A stretch of 64,000 nucleotides of DNA from Treponema sp. Lineage in GTDB: Bacteria > Spirochaetota > Spirochaetia > Treponematales > Treponemataceae. This document shows positions 42,477 through 51,464 of the stretch, in pieces. A program made the translations under genes and the position numbers. How positions within the stretch are numbered: the first letter of the stretch is position 1; the number at the start of each line of letters is the position of its first letter. The DNA lies in assembly GCA_017940255.1 (NCBI GenBank), contig JAGAZB010000014.1, forward strand, positions 124,001-188,000, read 5' to 3'. The notes under the pieces are model-generated. The model did not search any database, had not been told where the DNA came from, and saw nothing but the letters and a program-made list of their open reading frames with translations.

Positions 42477-42613
42477 TTGTAAACAATTTTAAGTTATGTT
42501 ATATTAAATAAAGAGGACATTCGCAATTTAGCGTCTTGCCTCTATTGGTTTTCTGTCATTATGACAAAAGCTCGCCTTTAGTGGTCTGAACACTTTGGCG
42601 GGCTATTTTTTTA
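42477..42613 (+). ncRNA. Candidate small RNA with its own promoter and terminator
   Basis: TTGTAA (42477-42482), 17 bases and TATATT (42500-42505) predict a start near 42512. The RNA of about 100 nt would hold three hairpins: AGAGG...CCTCT with an inner CGC/GCG pair (about 42512-42543), TGTCATTATGACA (42554-42566), and a terminator AGCTCGCC (42569-42576) with GGCGGGCT (42597-42604) and inner AGTG/CACT, followed by ATTTTTTTA. No reading frame of note lies within it. It sits between fliJ plus the IS110 stub and the convergent nucleoside kinase gene. Its stems, promoter and terminator in one compact unit are the support. Confidence 0.55.
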
Positions 42614-42631
42614 TTCGTTTACCTTTTATAG

Positions 42632-44299
42632 CTAATATTTAAACGCACTGCCTCCAATAAACTCGCGGATGATTGAGCGCGGTGGCACGGCGGAAGGCGA
42701 GATTGTGGCGAAGTTTTCCAGGAACTGCAAGAGGCGGCGGGCCTCGGCGTATTCCTTTTGCATAGGGGTAACCTGGCGGAGCAGAGGAGCAGCGTATACA
42801 CGCAAAACCGCAAGCTCGTAGTCCAGGGCAGTGTTCAGCACAGCATCAGCATTGTTCTGGAATGGGAAGATGTGAAGCTCTTCGCCGCGGCGAACGCTTG
42901 GCCACATTTCAATAGTTCCGGCTGCAGGCTTTCCGCGGAAGTTGTTGTCGCGCACAATGCGGCGAATCAGGCGGTTATCGCTGGTAGAAATGCGGTTGTG
43001 GTCATCGAGATTCAACTGGGTTAGGGCAGAAAGATAAATCTTAAACTTAAGCTCAGGCGCAACCTTTGGCGTAAGCTTATCATTTAAGCCGTGAATTCCT
43101 TCCAGAATAAGAATCTCGTTAGCCTTCAGCGAAAGCTTGTTTTTATCCTCAAAATAAGAAGTTCCAGTGTGGAAATCATAACTTGGAATAATTACTTCCT
43201 TGCCGTTGAACAAATCAACCAGCTGATTATTCAAAAGCTCAATATTCAAGGCTTCAAGACATTCGTAGTCAGGCTTGCCGTCTGCGTCAAGCGGAGTTTT
43301 GTCGTGGCCAACATAGTAGCAGTCAAGGCTGATTACCTTAGGCTGGTAGCCCATAGCCTGCAGTTCAAGGGCCAGCTTTTTAGCAGAAGTGGTCTTTCCC
43401 GAAGAAGAAGGGCCCGCAATCAAAACCACGCGGACAGTTCCTTTTTCTACAATCTGAGAAGCAATCTTAGAAATATTTTTCTGCTGGTAGATTTCTGTAA
43501 TTTCAATAAAGTCATTAATCTTTCGGTTTGCAATAAGCTCGTTCAGAGAAGCTGCAGAAGTAACGTTCATGCGTTTTCCCCATTCCTTGTACTTGCTGTA
43601 AATTTCAAAAAGCTTAGGCTGGTCAACAAATGGAGTAAGTTTGTCCGGATCAGAAGATTTAGGGAATCGTAAAAGGAAGCCTTCGCCGTATTTAATCAGC
43701 TCAAAGGTTCTAAGAACACCGGTAGAAAGTACAAGAGGGCCAAAGTACAAATCAGAAAAATCTTCGATAGTGTTAATTTTAATAGTTGGAGTACAGTTGT
43801 ACTTAATCTGCTTGCGGGTTTCTTTAAGATTCAACTTTTCAAAAAGCTCGCAGGCCTTGTCGTAAGGAATAGTTTCTGTAGTAATTGGAATATCCTTAGT
43901 AACAAGCTTTTTCATCTCGGCAGAGAGGGCAGAAATATCCTTTTCGGTAATGCTGTCTGCATCTTCCAGAGTGTAGTAGTAGCCGTAACCCAGGCTGTGA
44001 CCAACAAGCAGGCGAGCCTTTGGAAAAAGATTGTGGGCCGCACTTGCAAGCAAAAGGCAGAGCGAGCGGCGATAAACAGAAGCCCCTTCCTTAGACTTAG
44101 CCAGCACCGGCTCCAAAATTGCGTCGTAAGTGAGCGGCATGTCCAGAGGGCAGATTTCGTTACTGATTGTAACCGCAAATATATCTTTTTCTGGAATACC
44201 AAAGTTTCCTGTAATTACAGAAACCGGAGTGCCGTATGGAACTTGCTTTTTTGTTATTTCTTTTCCGTCTTTTACAAAAGTTATGCTGATGTCTTTCAT
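42632..44299 (-). CDS. Nucleoside kinase with TGS and tRNA-synthetase-like domains
   Basis: A 555-residue protein. The N-terminal TGS-like domain is DISITFVKDGKEITKKQVPYGTPVSVITGNFGI. Next is a threonyl/alanyl-tRNA synthetase-like second additional domain with LVGHSLGYGYYYTLED. The C-terminal uridine kinase-type P-loop domain has VVLIAGPSSSGKTTSAKKLALEL (about 285-307), VISLDCYYVGHDKTP and EILILEGIHGLNDKL. Annotated homologues are called nucleoside kinases; a substrate such as uridine or cytidine is inferred. Its reverse orientation makes it convergent with fliJ and the candidate sRNA. The binding site GAGG lies before the ATG. Confidence 0.88.
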   Translation of the reverse strand: MKDISITFVKDGKEITKKQVPYGTPVSVITGNFGIPEKDIFAVTISNEICPLDMPLTYDAILEPVLAKSKEGASVYRRSLCLLLASAAHNLFPKARLLVGHSLGYGYYYTLEDADSITEKDISALSAEMKKLVTKDIPITTETIPYDKACELFEKLNLKETRKQIKYNCTPTIKINTIEDFSDLYFGPLVLSTGVLRTFELIKYGEGFLLRFPKSSDPDKLTPFVDQPKLFEIYSKYKEWGKRMNVTSAASLNELIANRKINDFIEITEIYQQKNISKIASQIVEKGTVRVVLIAGPSSSGKTTSAKKLALELQAMGYQPKVISLDCYYVGHDKTPLDADGKPDYECLEALNIELLNNQLVDLFNGKEVIIPSYDFHTGTSYFEDKNKLSLKANEILILEGIHGLNDKLTPKVAPELKFKIYLSALTQLNLDDHNRISTSDNRLIRRIVRDNNFRGKPAAGTIEMWPSVRRGEELHIFPFQNNADAVLNTALDYELAVLRVYAAPLLRQVTPMQKEYAEARRLLQFLENFATISPSAVPPRSIIREFIGGSAFKY

Positions 44300-44496
44300 G
44301 TGTGATACCTCAATCTTGTGTAGTTCTCTTTCCGATTGCTCTATTATAAGGTTAAAATTGTGATTTTGAAAGAAAAATCGAAATTGTTGAAGATATCAAA
44401 CAGGATTTGAGGGGAGAAGAACAAGTTTTTGGGATTTAAGATGATAAATGGTTAATATTATGTTATAATAGATGAAATTAAAAAGGAAAAACAGTT

Positions 44497-46995
44497 ATGA
44501 GTGATATTTTTGACATAAAAGACATGACAGAGGAAGATATCAAGCTTCAGTTCATTACGCCTGCTTTGACTGCAAAGTGGGATGTCAAAAAAATCACTAT
44601 GGAAACTTCTCCTGCCAACAAGTTTACAGACGGTAAAGTTCATATCAAAGGTAATATTCCAAGCCGCGATAAAGGTAAACGTTGTGACTATGTTCTCTGG
44701 TATAACAAAGGAACCCCTTTAGCAATTGTAGAAGCAAAAGATAATAATAAATCTTCTTCGTATGGAATGCAGCAGGCAATCACTTATGGAATTATGATGA
44801 ATGTTCCTTTTGTCTATACTTCCAATGGTGATAGCTTTTTTGAACATGATTTTACTACAGGCCTTGAAAAAGAATTTCCCTTATCTGACTTCCCAACAGC
44901 AGATGAACTTATGAACCGCTGGCGTAGAGTGGATGCCGAAAAAATCCTAGAAGTTGAAAACCGTGAACGATATTACATTGACGGAAACTCAGCTGTATAC
45001 GATGTTCCTCTTTATTTTGAAGAGAACCTGATGAACACTCCTTTTTATTCAGGCGCAGACTGTTACCCGCCACGTTATTATCAGCGTAATGCAGTAAACA
45101 GAACCCTTGAAGCAGTTGCAAAACATCAGGCTCGTATTCTGATTGCCATGGCTACAGGAACTGGAAAAACTTATACAGCCTTTCAGATTGTATGGCGTTT
45201 GATTGAATCTGGAACTAAAAAGAAAGTTCTTTATCTTGCAGACAGAAATAATCTTGTGGACCAGTCTATTCAGCAGGATTTTAAGCCGCTTGAAAAAGTA
45301 ATACACAAAATCAATTTTCAGAAAGAAGACAAATCGAAAATCTCTGCTTATCAGGTTTACTTCGCTTTATACCAGCAATTGGATTCTGCAAAGCATCATG
45401 ATGAAGATGAAGAAGAAACAGAAGAAGAGATTGAACTCGAAGTTTCAGAATACAAGGAATTCTTTACTCCAGATTTCTTTGACTTGATTATTGTAGATGA
45501 GTGTCACCGTGGTTCTGCAAAGGCTGATTCTCGCTGGCGTAAAATTCTTGAATACTTTAATGGTGCAACACAGATTGGTATGACTGCAACTCCAAAAGAA
45601 ACAAAGTATGTTTCTAACATTGATTACTTTGGAGAGCCAGTTTATTCATACAGTCTTAAACAGGGTATTGAAGACGGATTCCTTGCTCCGTTTAAAGTAA
45701 TTAATGTTCATACAAATATTGATGACGGCTGGAGACCAAGAAAAGGCCAAAAAGATATTCACGGAAATGAAATTGAAGACCGGGAATATAATCTTTCTGA
45801 TTATGATTACAACATTATTATTCAAGACCGTATTGATGAGGTTGCAGCTGAGATTACAAAGTATTTGAAAGAAACAGACCGCATGTCTAAGACAATTGTA
45901 TTCTGTCCCACAGAAGATGCAGCAGACAGAATGCGTGTTGCATTAAACAATTTGAATACAGACATGGTTTTGAAAGACAACCAGGGAAATGTAAAGGAAC
46001 AATACGTTGTTCGCATCACAGGAAGTGATAAATACGGGAAAGATAAACTTGATTATTTTATTTCTGTTTCACAGCCTTATCCTGTAATTGCAACGACTTC
46101 AAAACTCCTTTCAACTGGTAGTGACTGTAAAATGGTAAAGCTTATTGTCATTGATGAACTTATTAATTCCATGACAGAGTTTAAGCAGATTATTGGCCGT
46201 GGTACACGACTTCGATATGATGATGGAAAAACTCATTTTACAATTATGGACTTCCGCAGAGTGAGTCGTTTATTTGCTGATCCTGAATGGGATGGCGAGA
46301 TTGAACAGAATGAAGATTTTGATCCAAATCCAGAGCCTAAAATACCACCTGAACCAAAAGACCCAAGAGATGATCCAGATGATGATGGAAATGGACCTGA
46401 TAATGTAGAGCCTCCAACTCCTAATCCGAAACCAATTATTGGAAAAGGACAAATAAGAGTCGATGTTCTTCAGCGTTTAGTTTCTATTTATGATACAGAC
46501 GGAAAACTTTTGAAACAGGAATCTATTGAAGATTATACAAAAGAAAGCATTCTCGGAACATACCAGACTTTGGAAAACTTTATTCAAACCTGGAACGGTG
46601 AACAGAAAAAAGAAATCATTCGAAACATGCTTAAAGAAAAAGGCATTGATCTTGAACTGATTAAGAAAGACCAGAACATGACTGATGTAGATGATTTTGA
46701 TTTCATTTGTCATATTGCGTTTAATCAAAAGCCACTTACTAGACGTGAGCGTGCAGAGAATGTAAAGAAGCGTGACATCTTTGGAAAATACGGTGAAGCA
46801 GCTCGCGAAGTTATAAATGCACTTTTGGATAAGTATGCCGAACTTGGCATTTATGATATTGAATCAACAGAGATTCTTAAACAGAATCCATTTACAAAAT
46901 ATGGAAAGCCAGCCCGAATTGCTGCTTTGTTTGGAGGAAGTGATAAATACAGACAGGCAATAAAAGAGCTTGAAGCTGAACTATATGCAGCATAA
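44497..46995 (+). CDS. hsdR: Type I restriction endonuclease subunit HsdR (locus 2)
   Basis: An 832-residue HsdR, shorter than the 1050-residue HsdR of locus 1 and of a different subtype. The nuclease core is KRCDYVLWYNKGTPLAIVEAKDNNKSSSYGMQQAITYG (about 66-102). The helicase has Walker A IAMATGTGKTYTAFQIV (about 215), LYLADRNNLVDQSI, Walker B LIIVDECHRGSAKADSRW (about 330), GMTATPKET and the C-lobe IVFCPTEDAADRM, LLSTGSDCKMVKLIVIDEL and IGRGTRLRYDDGK. A Pro/Asp-rich linker (NPEPKIPPEPKDPRDDPDDD) separates it from a C-terminal helical domain. TATAAT at 44464-44469 and AAAAAGGAAAA precede the ATG. hsdM follows after 24 bases. Confidence 0.95.
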   Translation: MSDIFDIKDMTEEDIKLQFITPALTAKWDVKKITMETSPANKFTDGKVHIKGNIPSRDKGKRCDYVLWYNKGTPLAIVEAKDNNKSSSYGMQQAITYGIMMNVPFVYTSNGDSFFEHDFTTGLEKEFPLSDFPTADELMNRWRRVDAEKILEVENRERYYIDGNSAVYDVPLYFEENLMNTPFYSGADCYPPRYYQRNAVNRTLEAVAKHQARILIAMATGTGKTYTAFQIVWRLIESGTKKKVLYLADRNNLVDQSIQQDFKPLEKVIHKINFQKEDKSKISAYQVYFALYQQLDSAKHHDEDEEETEEEIELEVSEYKEFFTPDFFDLIIVDECHRGSAKADSRWRKILEYFNGATQIGMTATPKETKYVSNIDYFGEPVYSYSLKQGIEDGFLAPFKVINVHTNIDDGWRPRKGQKDIHGNEIEDREYNLSDYDYNIIIQDRIDEVAAEITKYLKETDRMSKTIVFCPTEDAADRMRVALNNLNTDMVLKDNQGNVKEQYVVRITGSDKYGKDKLDYFISVSQPYPVIATTSKLLSTGSDCKMVKLIVIDELINSMTEFKQIIGRGTRLRYDDGKTHFTIMDFRRVSRLFADPEWDGEIEQNEDFDPNPEPKIPPEPKDPRDDPDDDGNGPDNVEPPTPNPKPIIGKGQIRVDVLQRLVSIYDTDGKLLKQESIEDYTKESILGTYQTLENFIQTWNGEQKKEIIRNMLKEKGIDLELIKKDQNMTDVDDFDFICHIAFNQKPLTRRERAENVKKRDIFGKYGEAAREVINALLDKYAELGIYDIESTEILKQNPFTKYGKPARIAALFGGSDKYRQAIKELEAELYAA

Positions 46996-47019
46996 AAAAT
47001 TGTGAATAGGTGGGAATAA

Positions 47020-48522
47020 ATGAGCAACTTAAGTAGTTTTGTAAAAAGAATCCGTGATGTAATGCGCAATGATGCCGGTATTAACGGTGATGCACAGAGG
47101 ATTGAACAGATAGCATGGATGCTCTTCTTAAAAGTATATGACGCAAAAGAAGAAGACTGGGAATTTGAAGACGAAAAATATGAATCAATAATCCCGGAGG
47201 AACTTCGCTGGCGTAACTGGGCACATACAGAAAATCAAGGTGATGGTCTTACTGGCGACAAGCTATTGAACTTTGTAAACAACAAACTTTTCCCAACTTT
47301 AAAAAATCTGGAAATCACACCTGATACACCAATCCGCCAGACTATTGTGCGAACGACTTTTGAAGATGCAAACAACTACATGAAAGATGGTGTGCTTCTC
47401 CGCCAGATTGCAAACATCATTGATGAACTTGATTTTGGAAGTTATGAAGAAACTCATGCCTTTGGAGAAATATACGAAACAATTCTTAAAGAACTCCAGA
47501 GCGCGGGTAGTGCAGGTGAGTTCTATACACCGCGTGCCGTTACTCAATTTATGGCAAAAATGATTAAGCCTCAGATTGGCGAGACAATGGCCGACTTTGC
47601 CTGCGGAACCGGTGGCTTCCTTTCAAGCTGGATTAAAGAACTTGAAGAAGTAAAAGACGCTAAAGGCAGCATTTCAAACGAAGAATCAGAAAAAATCTAT
47701 AACTCAATTTATGCAGTAGAGAAAAAACAGTTCCCTTACATGCTTTGTGTTACAAACATGCTTTTGCATGGCTTAGACAGCCCAAAAGTTTATCACGGCA
47801 ACTCACTCATTTACAAACTTTTAGACTATACCCAGAAAGACGCTTTTGATGTAATTCTTATGAACCCACCATACGGCGGAAGCGAAAAGGATGATATCAA
47901 ACAGAACTTCCCGGCAGACTTGCGTTCAAGTGAAACAGCGGATTTGTTTATGGCAGTAATTATGTACCGCCTTAAAAAAGATGGCCGTGCTGCTGTAATT
48001 GTTCCTGATGGATTCTTATTTGGAAACGACAATGCAAAGAACAATCTTAAGAAAAAGCTTCTTACAGATTTTAATCTTCATACAATTGTTCGCTTGCCTG
48101 GAAGTGTATTCAGCCCTTATACAAGCATTACAACAAACATTCTTTTCTTTAATAATGAAGAGCCGGCTGGAAAGACCTGGTTCTATAGAGTAGACATTCC
48201 AAGCGACCGTAAGCACTTTAGCAAAACAAAGCCAATGGAATTAAAGCACTTTGACGACTGTATTGCCTGGTGGAATGACCGTAAAGAAATTACAGACCAA
48301 GAAGGAAATCTAAAAGCAAAGTGTTACACAGCTCAGGAACTTATTGATTCAAATTACAACTTTGATGTCTGCGGCTATCCTCATGAAGAAGAAGAAATCT
48401 TGAGCGTTGCAGAAACAATCCAGAACTACGAAGAAAAGCGTTCAAAGCTTAATGCTGATATAGACAATCTTCTTGCGCAGATTACAGAGCTTCATCAGAA
48501 AGCACAGAAAGGGGAGTTATAA
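47020..48522 (+). CDS. hsdM: Type I restriction-modification methyltransferase subunit HsdM (locus 2)
   Basis: A 500-residue HsdM. The N-terminal domain is SSFVKRIRDVMRNDAGINGDAQRIEQIAWMLFLKVYDAKEEDWEFE. The core is GEFYTPRAVTQFMAKMIKPQIGETMADFACGTGGFLSSWIKELE with AdoMet motif I (D-x-A-C-G-T-G-G, about 195) and motif IV DVILMNPPYGGSEKDD (about 285). It is unrelated in detail to HsdM of locus 1. Its last base overlaps the first base of the next start codon (48522), giving coupled translation with the LPD3-like gene. Confidence 0.95.
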   Translation: MSNLSSFVKRIRDVMRNDAGINGDAQRIEQIAWMLFLKVYDAKEEDWEFEDEKYESIIPEELRWRNWAHTENQGDGLTGDKLLNFVNNKLFPTLKNLEITPDTPIRQTIVRTTFEDANNYMKDGVLLRQIANIIDELDFGSYEETHAFGEIYETILKELQSAGSAGEFYTPRAVTQFMAKMIKPQIGETMADFACGTGGFLSSWIKELEEVKDAKGSISNEESEKIYNSIYAVEKKQFPYMLCVTNMLLHGLDSPKVYHGNSLIYKLLDYTQKDAFDVILMNPPYGGSEKDDIKQNFPADLRSSETADLFMAVIMYRLKKDGRAAVIVPDGFLFGNDNAKNNLKKKLLTDFNLHTIVRLPGSVFSPYTSITTNILFFNNEEPAGKTWFYRVDIPSDRKHFSKTKPMELKHFDDCIAWWNDRKEITDQEGNLKAKCYTAQELIDSNYNFDVCGYPHEEEEILSVAETIQNYEEKRSKLNADIDNLLAQITELHQKAQKGEL

Positions 48523-49070
48523 TGCCAGAAAAAAAGCAGGGATATGCCAGCTATAAACGTTCTGAACTTCTCACAATTCTAAAACCATTTTTAGGTAAGA
48601 TTGTAAATATTCAAACCGGAATTGAGGCTAATCTTTCCAAGCACTCAATCGACAAAATGACGAGTGCAAAAGCTCTGGAAAAATCAAAAGCAAATGGTTT
48701 TACTCTTGCAGAACATTTTGAATTGGCTGCTAAAATCAAACCTCTTTATGAAAGCGCAATACTCGTAACCTCACATGGAAATCTTAAAAATCCTGATGAC
48801 CCGAATGTTGTTTCAATAAAAAGATTTGTTTCTGCCGCAATTTTACAAAGTGGTAGAAAAGCAGATGTATTGATTACTGTAAAAGAAAGTATTGCAAACG
48901 GACACAGAATATATTCAATAGAACTAGATGAAATAAATAAAGCCTCCGAAAGATTCGAAGGCTTGAGTGACGCGGCTGAAAAATCAGCGGACAGGGCAAC
49001 TAAGACACCTCACGTCGATGATTTAAGTATAACAGATGAAGCCGAAAAGTCAAGCGAGGAACATAAATGA
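48522..49070 (+). CDS. LPD3-like polyvalent-protein domain protein between hsdM and hsdS
   Basis: A 182-residue protein. The central region GFTLAEHFELAAKIKPLYESAILVTSHGNLKNPDDPNVVSIKRFVSAAILQSGRKADVLITVKESIANGHRIYSIELDEI resembles the LPD3 domain of large phage and mobile-element polyvalent proteins (inference by pattern: ...F...HF..A..I..L...A.......D......I.R.......G......TVKE....G.RIYS.E). The last 50 residues are low complexity, and the DNA there has an AGCCT/AGGCT hairpin (about 48940-48962). It starts one base before the hsdM stop ends and overlaps hsdS by four bases. LPD3 is a possible handling protein of phage DNA; its role in an RM locus is unknown. Confidence 0.5.
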   Translation: MPEKKQGYASYKRSELLTILKPFLGKIVNIQTGIEANLSKHSIDKMTSAKALEKSKANGFTLAEHFELAAKIKPLYESAILVTSHGNLKNPDDPNVVSIKRFVSAAILQSGRKADVLITVKESIANGHRIYSIELDEINKASERFEGLSDAAEKSADRATKTPHVDDLSITDEAEKSSEEHK

Positions 49071-50593
49071 CCGCAAAAGATTTAAAAAACGCGCTTTTAC
49101 AGGAAGCAGTGCAGGGTAAATTAGTTCCTCAGATTGCGAGCGAAGGCAATGCAAGAGATTTGCTGGAAGAAATAAGAAAAGAAAGAGGGGAAAGCCTTCC
49201 CCTCGCTCCAGCTCGCAAGCGATCTTCCGCTACCCCTTCTGCGGGCTCAAACGCCGCCCGCAACGCCCGCTTTGCTCCAATTACAGAAGATGAAATACCG
49301 TTTGATATTCCAGAAAGTTGGTGCTGGTGTAGAATTAAAGATATAGCATATGTTTCAACAGGAATGACTCCATTAAAATCTGAAAGTAAATTCTATGAAA
49401 ATGGAAATATTCCTTGGGTAACAAGTACTCTTACAAGCAATGACTATATCGATAAAACAGATACGTATATTTCAGAATTCGCCTTGAATAATACATCTTT
49501 AAATTTATATCCTGAACATACATTAATATTAGCAATGTATGGACAAGGTAAGACAAGGGGGCAAATATCCGAATTATTGATACCTGCAACAATTAATCAG
49601 GCTTGTGCAGCAATCGAATTATATTCAAATAATGAAACTCTACGAAAATATATGAAAATGTTTCATAATTGGAATTATAATAATTTACGCAAAGAAGCTG
49701 CTGGCTCAGCACAGCCAAACTTAAATCTAAACATAATACAAAATACTTTATTTCCACTCCCACCACTTGCCGAGCAAAAACGTATAGTCGCTGCAATCGA
49801 AAAGTTCATGCCACTCATCGAAGAATATGGCAAAAAAGAAACCGAACTAAAAGCCTTTAATGAACAAATCGGCACACTCACAAAAAAAGCAATCCTGCAG
49901 GAAGCCGTTCAGGGAAAACTTGTTCCACAAATTGCCGCCGAAGGAAACGCAAAAGATTTGCTTGAAGAAATAAAAAAAGAAAAAGCAAAACTCATAAAAG
50001 AAGGAAAAATCAAAAAAGAAAAGCCACTTCCAGAAATTTCAGACGATGAAATTCCTTTTGATATTCCAGATAATTGGTGTTGGTGTAGATTGGGAGAAAT
50101 TGTTAATTATAAAATGGGAAAAACTCCTCCAAGAGCCGAACCTGAATGGTGGGGAAATAACAATGATACTCCTTGGATTTCAATTGCAGACATGGTTGCT
50201 GATGGACATATTAATTCTACAAAGGAATTTATGTCCAAAAAAGCTATTAAGGAAGTATTTAATAATACTGTTTCAAAAGCAGGAACGCTCATTATGAGTT
50301 TTAAATTAACAGTCGGAAGAGTTTCAATTTTAGATATTAATGCTGCTCACAATGAAGCAATTATTTCAATTTATCCGTATATTGACAATGATAACATCAC
50401 AAGAAATTATTTATTTAAATTACTACCTTTGTTAGCACAAAATGGAGATACTAAAGATGCTATTAAAGGAAGAACATTAAATTCGACAAGTTTATCTAAT
50501 ATGATTATACCGTTACCACCACTTGCTGAACAAAAACGCATTGTTGCTGCAATTGAAAATATTTTACCACTCTGTGAAAAACTTGGAGAATAA
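49067..50593 (+). CDS. hsdS: Type I restriction specificity subunit HsdS (locus 2) with an in-frame genomic repeat
   Basis: A 508-residue HsdS with two TRDs and repeated central regions. The first unit begins KDLKNALLQEAVQGKLVPQIASEGNARDLLEEIRKE and runs into DEIPFDIPESWCWCRIKDIAYVSTGMTPL (TRD1), ending PLPPLAEQKRIVAAIEKFMPLIEEYGKKE. The second unit repeats AILQEAVQGKLVPQIAAEGNAKDLLEEIKKE, continues KAKLIKEGKIKKEKPLPEISDDEIPFDIPDNWCWCRLGEIVNYKMGKTPPR (TRD2) and ends NMIIPLPPLAEQKRIVAAIENILPLCEKLGE. In the first unit the KAKLIKEGKIKKEKPLPEIS linker is replaced by ERGESLPLAPARKRSSATPS...ARFAPIT, encoded by a copy of the dispersed GC-rich repeat (49185-49270). It overlaps the LPD3-like gene by four bases and precedes HamA by 13. 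Confidence 0.93.
   Translation: MTAKDLKNALLQEAVQGKLVPQIASEGNARDLLEEIRKERGESLPLAPARKRSSATPSAGSNAARNARFAPITEDEIPFDIPESWCWCRIKDIAYVSTGMTPLKSESKFYENGNIPWVTSTLTSNDYIDKTDTYISEFALNNTSLNLYPEHTLILAMYGQGKTRGQISELLIPATINQACAAIELYSNNETLRKYMKMFHNWNYNNLRKEAAGSAQPNLNLNIIQNTLFPLPPLAEQKRIVAAIEKFMPLIEEYGKKETELKAFNEQIGTLTKKAILQEAVQGKLVPQIAAEGNAKDLLEEIKKEKAKLIKEGKIKKEKPLPEISDDEIPFDIPDNWCWCRLGEIVNYKMGKTPPRAEPEWWGNNNDTPWISIADMVADGHINSTKEFMSKKAIKEVFNNTVSKAGTLIMSFKLTVGRVSILDINAAHNEAIISIYPYIDNDNITRNYLFKLLPLLAQNGDTKDAIKGRTLNSTSLSNMIIPLPPLAEQKRIVAAIENILPLCEKLGE
49185..49270 (+). repeat. Dispersed GC-rich repeat copy 4, inside hsdS coding sequence
   Basis: GAGGGGAAAGCCTTCCCCTC, then GCTCCAGC...ATCTTCCGCTACCCCTTCTGCGGGCTCAAACGCCGCCC..CAACGCCC, the same arrangement as the intergenic copies, on the plus strand and in frame. 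It contributes about 30 residues of the HsdS linker and keeps the reading frame open. Confidence 0.85.
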
Positions 50594-50606
50594 CAAAAAC
50601 TAAATT

Positions 50607-51464
50607 ATGGCTACACCTTCGTACATACAATGGTTTGTAAAATCCTCAGAAGAATATAAAACAAAAGATGGAAAAAATGTTGAAGTCTGGGAATTTAAGC
50701 ACAATGATGATGAAACAATTTTAAAAGAATGGGCTTGGAATTTTAGACAAAACTATATTTCTGATGAGGAAATTAGCTTACTTATAGAAGATTCATATTA
50801 TGAAGGAAGAAAACAAGATTTTTTAAGAGAAATAGTTTTTCCAGATGAAAAAACTTTTTATAAAAATAGAGCCCCTGAAGATAATATTGTCAGAATTGGA
50901 GATTTTGCAGAATTATTAGTAGCAGATTTTTTTCAATTTTGTAATGAAAAAAAATATTGGATACCCAGAACTAGATATGATTTAAAGGATAATCGGAATT
51001 TTTCAACAAAAGGAACTGATATTTTAGGTTTTAAACTAGAAGATGATACCTTGAAAAATACAAACGATACTCTACTAACTGTAGAAGTAAAGGCAAATTT
51101 TGGAAAAACACGAAAGAAAAAAAAATTACAAGAAGCTATTTGTGATGCACAAAAAGATGGAATTAATAATAAAGACCCAACAAGGGGAGCAGAATCATTA
51201 TTTGTTTTACAAAAAAGATTTTTTAAAGAAAAGAAATATAAAGAAGCTATGACCGTGAAACGTTTCTTAAATCATACGGATAATCCATTTAAGCTACAGC
51301 ATTGTGCTTCTGCAATATTTACGGATTCAAATTTTAATAGAGATGTTATCGAGGAGATTGATACTTCTGAGGATAATTTAAATTTAAAACTTATTGTATT
51401 TCATGGAAATGAATTAATGACTTTATGCCAAAATTTATACGAGAGAGCAATAGATGAAGCCTGA
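50607..51464 (+). CDS. hamA: HamA, DUF1837 nuclease of a Hachiman defence system
   Basis: A 285-residue DUF1837 protein. The N-terminal part has FVKSSEEYKTKDGKNVEVWEFKHNDDETILKEWAWNFRQNYISDEEISLLIE. The nuclease core of PD-(D/E)xK type is RIGDFAELLVADFFQF (Glu, about 98), TKGTDILGFKLED (Asp, about 136) and LLTVEVKANFGKTRKKKK (E-x-K, about 159), then AICDAQKDGI. HamA with the helicase HamB forms the Hachiman anti-phage system: HamB senses damaged or foreign DNA and HamA degrades DNA. The ATG is 13 bases after the hsdS stop, so it lies in the type I RM transcription unit, but the Shine-Dalgarno is weak. The gene overlaps hamB by 11 bases. Confidence 0.85.
   Translation: MATPSYIQWFVKSSEEYKTKDGKNVEVWEFKHNDDETILKEWAWNFRQNYISDEEISLLIEDSYYEGRKQDFLREIVFPDEKTFYKNRAPEDNIVRIGDFAELLVADFFQFCNEKKYWIPRTRYDLKDNRNFSTKGTDILGFKLEDDTLKNTNDTLLTVEVKANFGKTRKKKKLQEAICDAQKDGINNKDPTRGAESLFVLQKRFFKEKKYKEAMTVKRFLNHTDNPFKLQHCASAIFTDSNFNRDVIEEIDTSEDNLNLKLIVFHGNELMTLCQNLYERAIDEA

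Noticed and set aside
42425..42631. Functional IS110 element between fliJ and the nucleoside kinase gene
   Set aside because: Only the first 18 codons of a transposase are present and no further catalytic motif or end sequence could be recognised.
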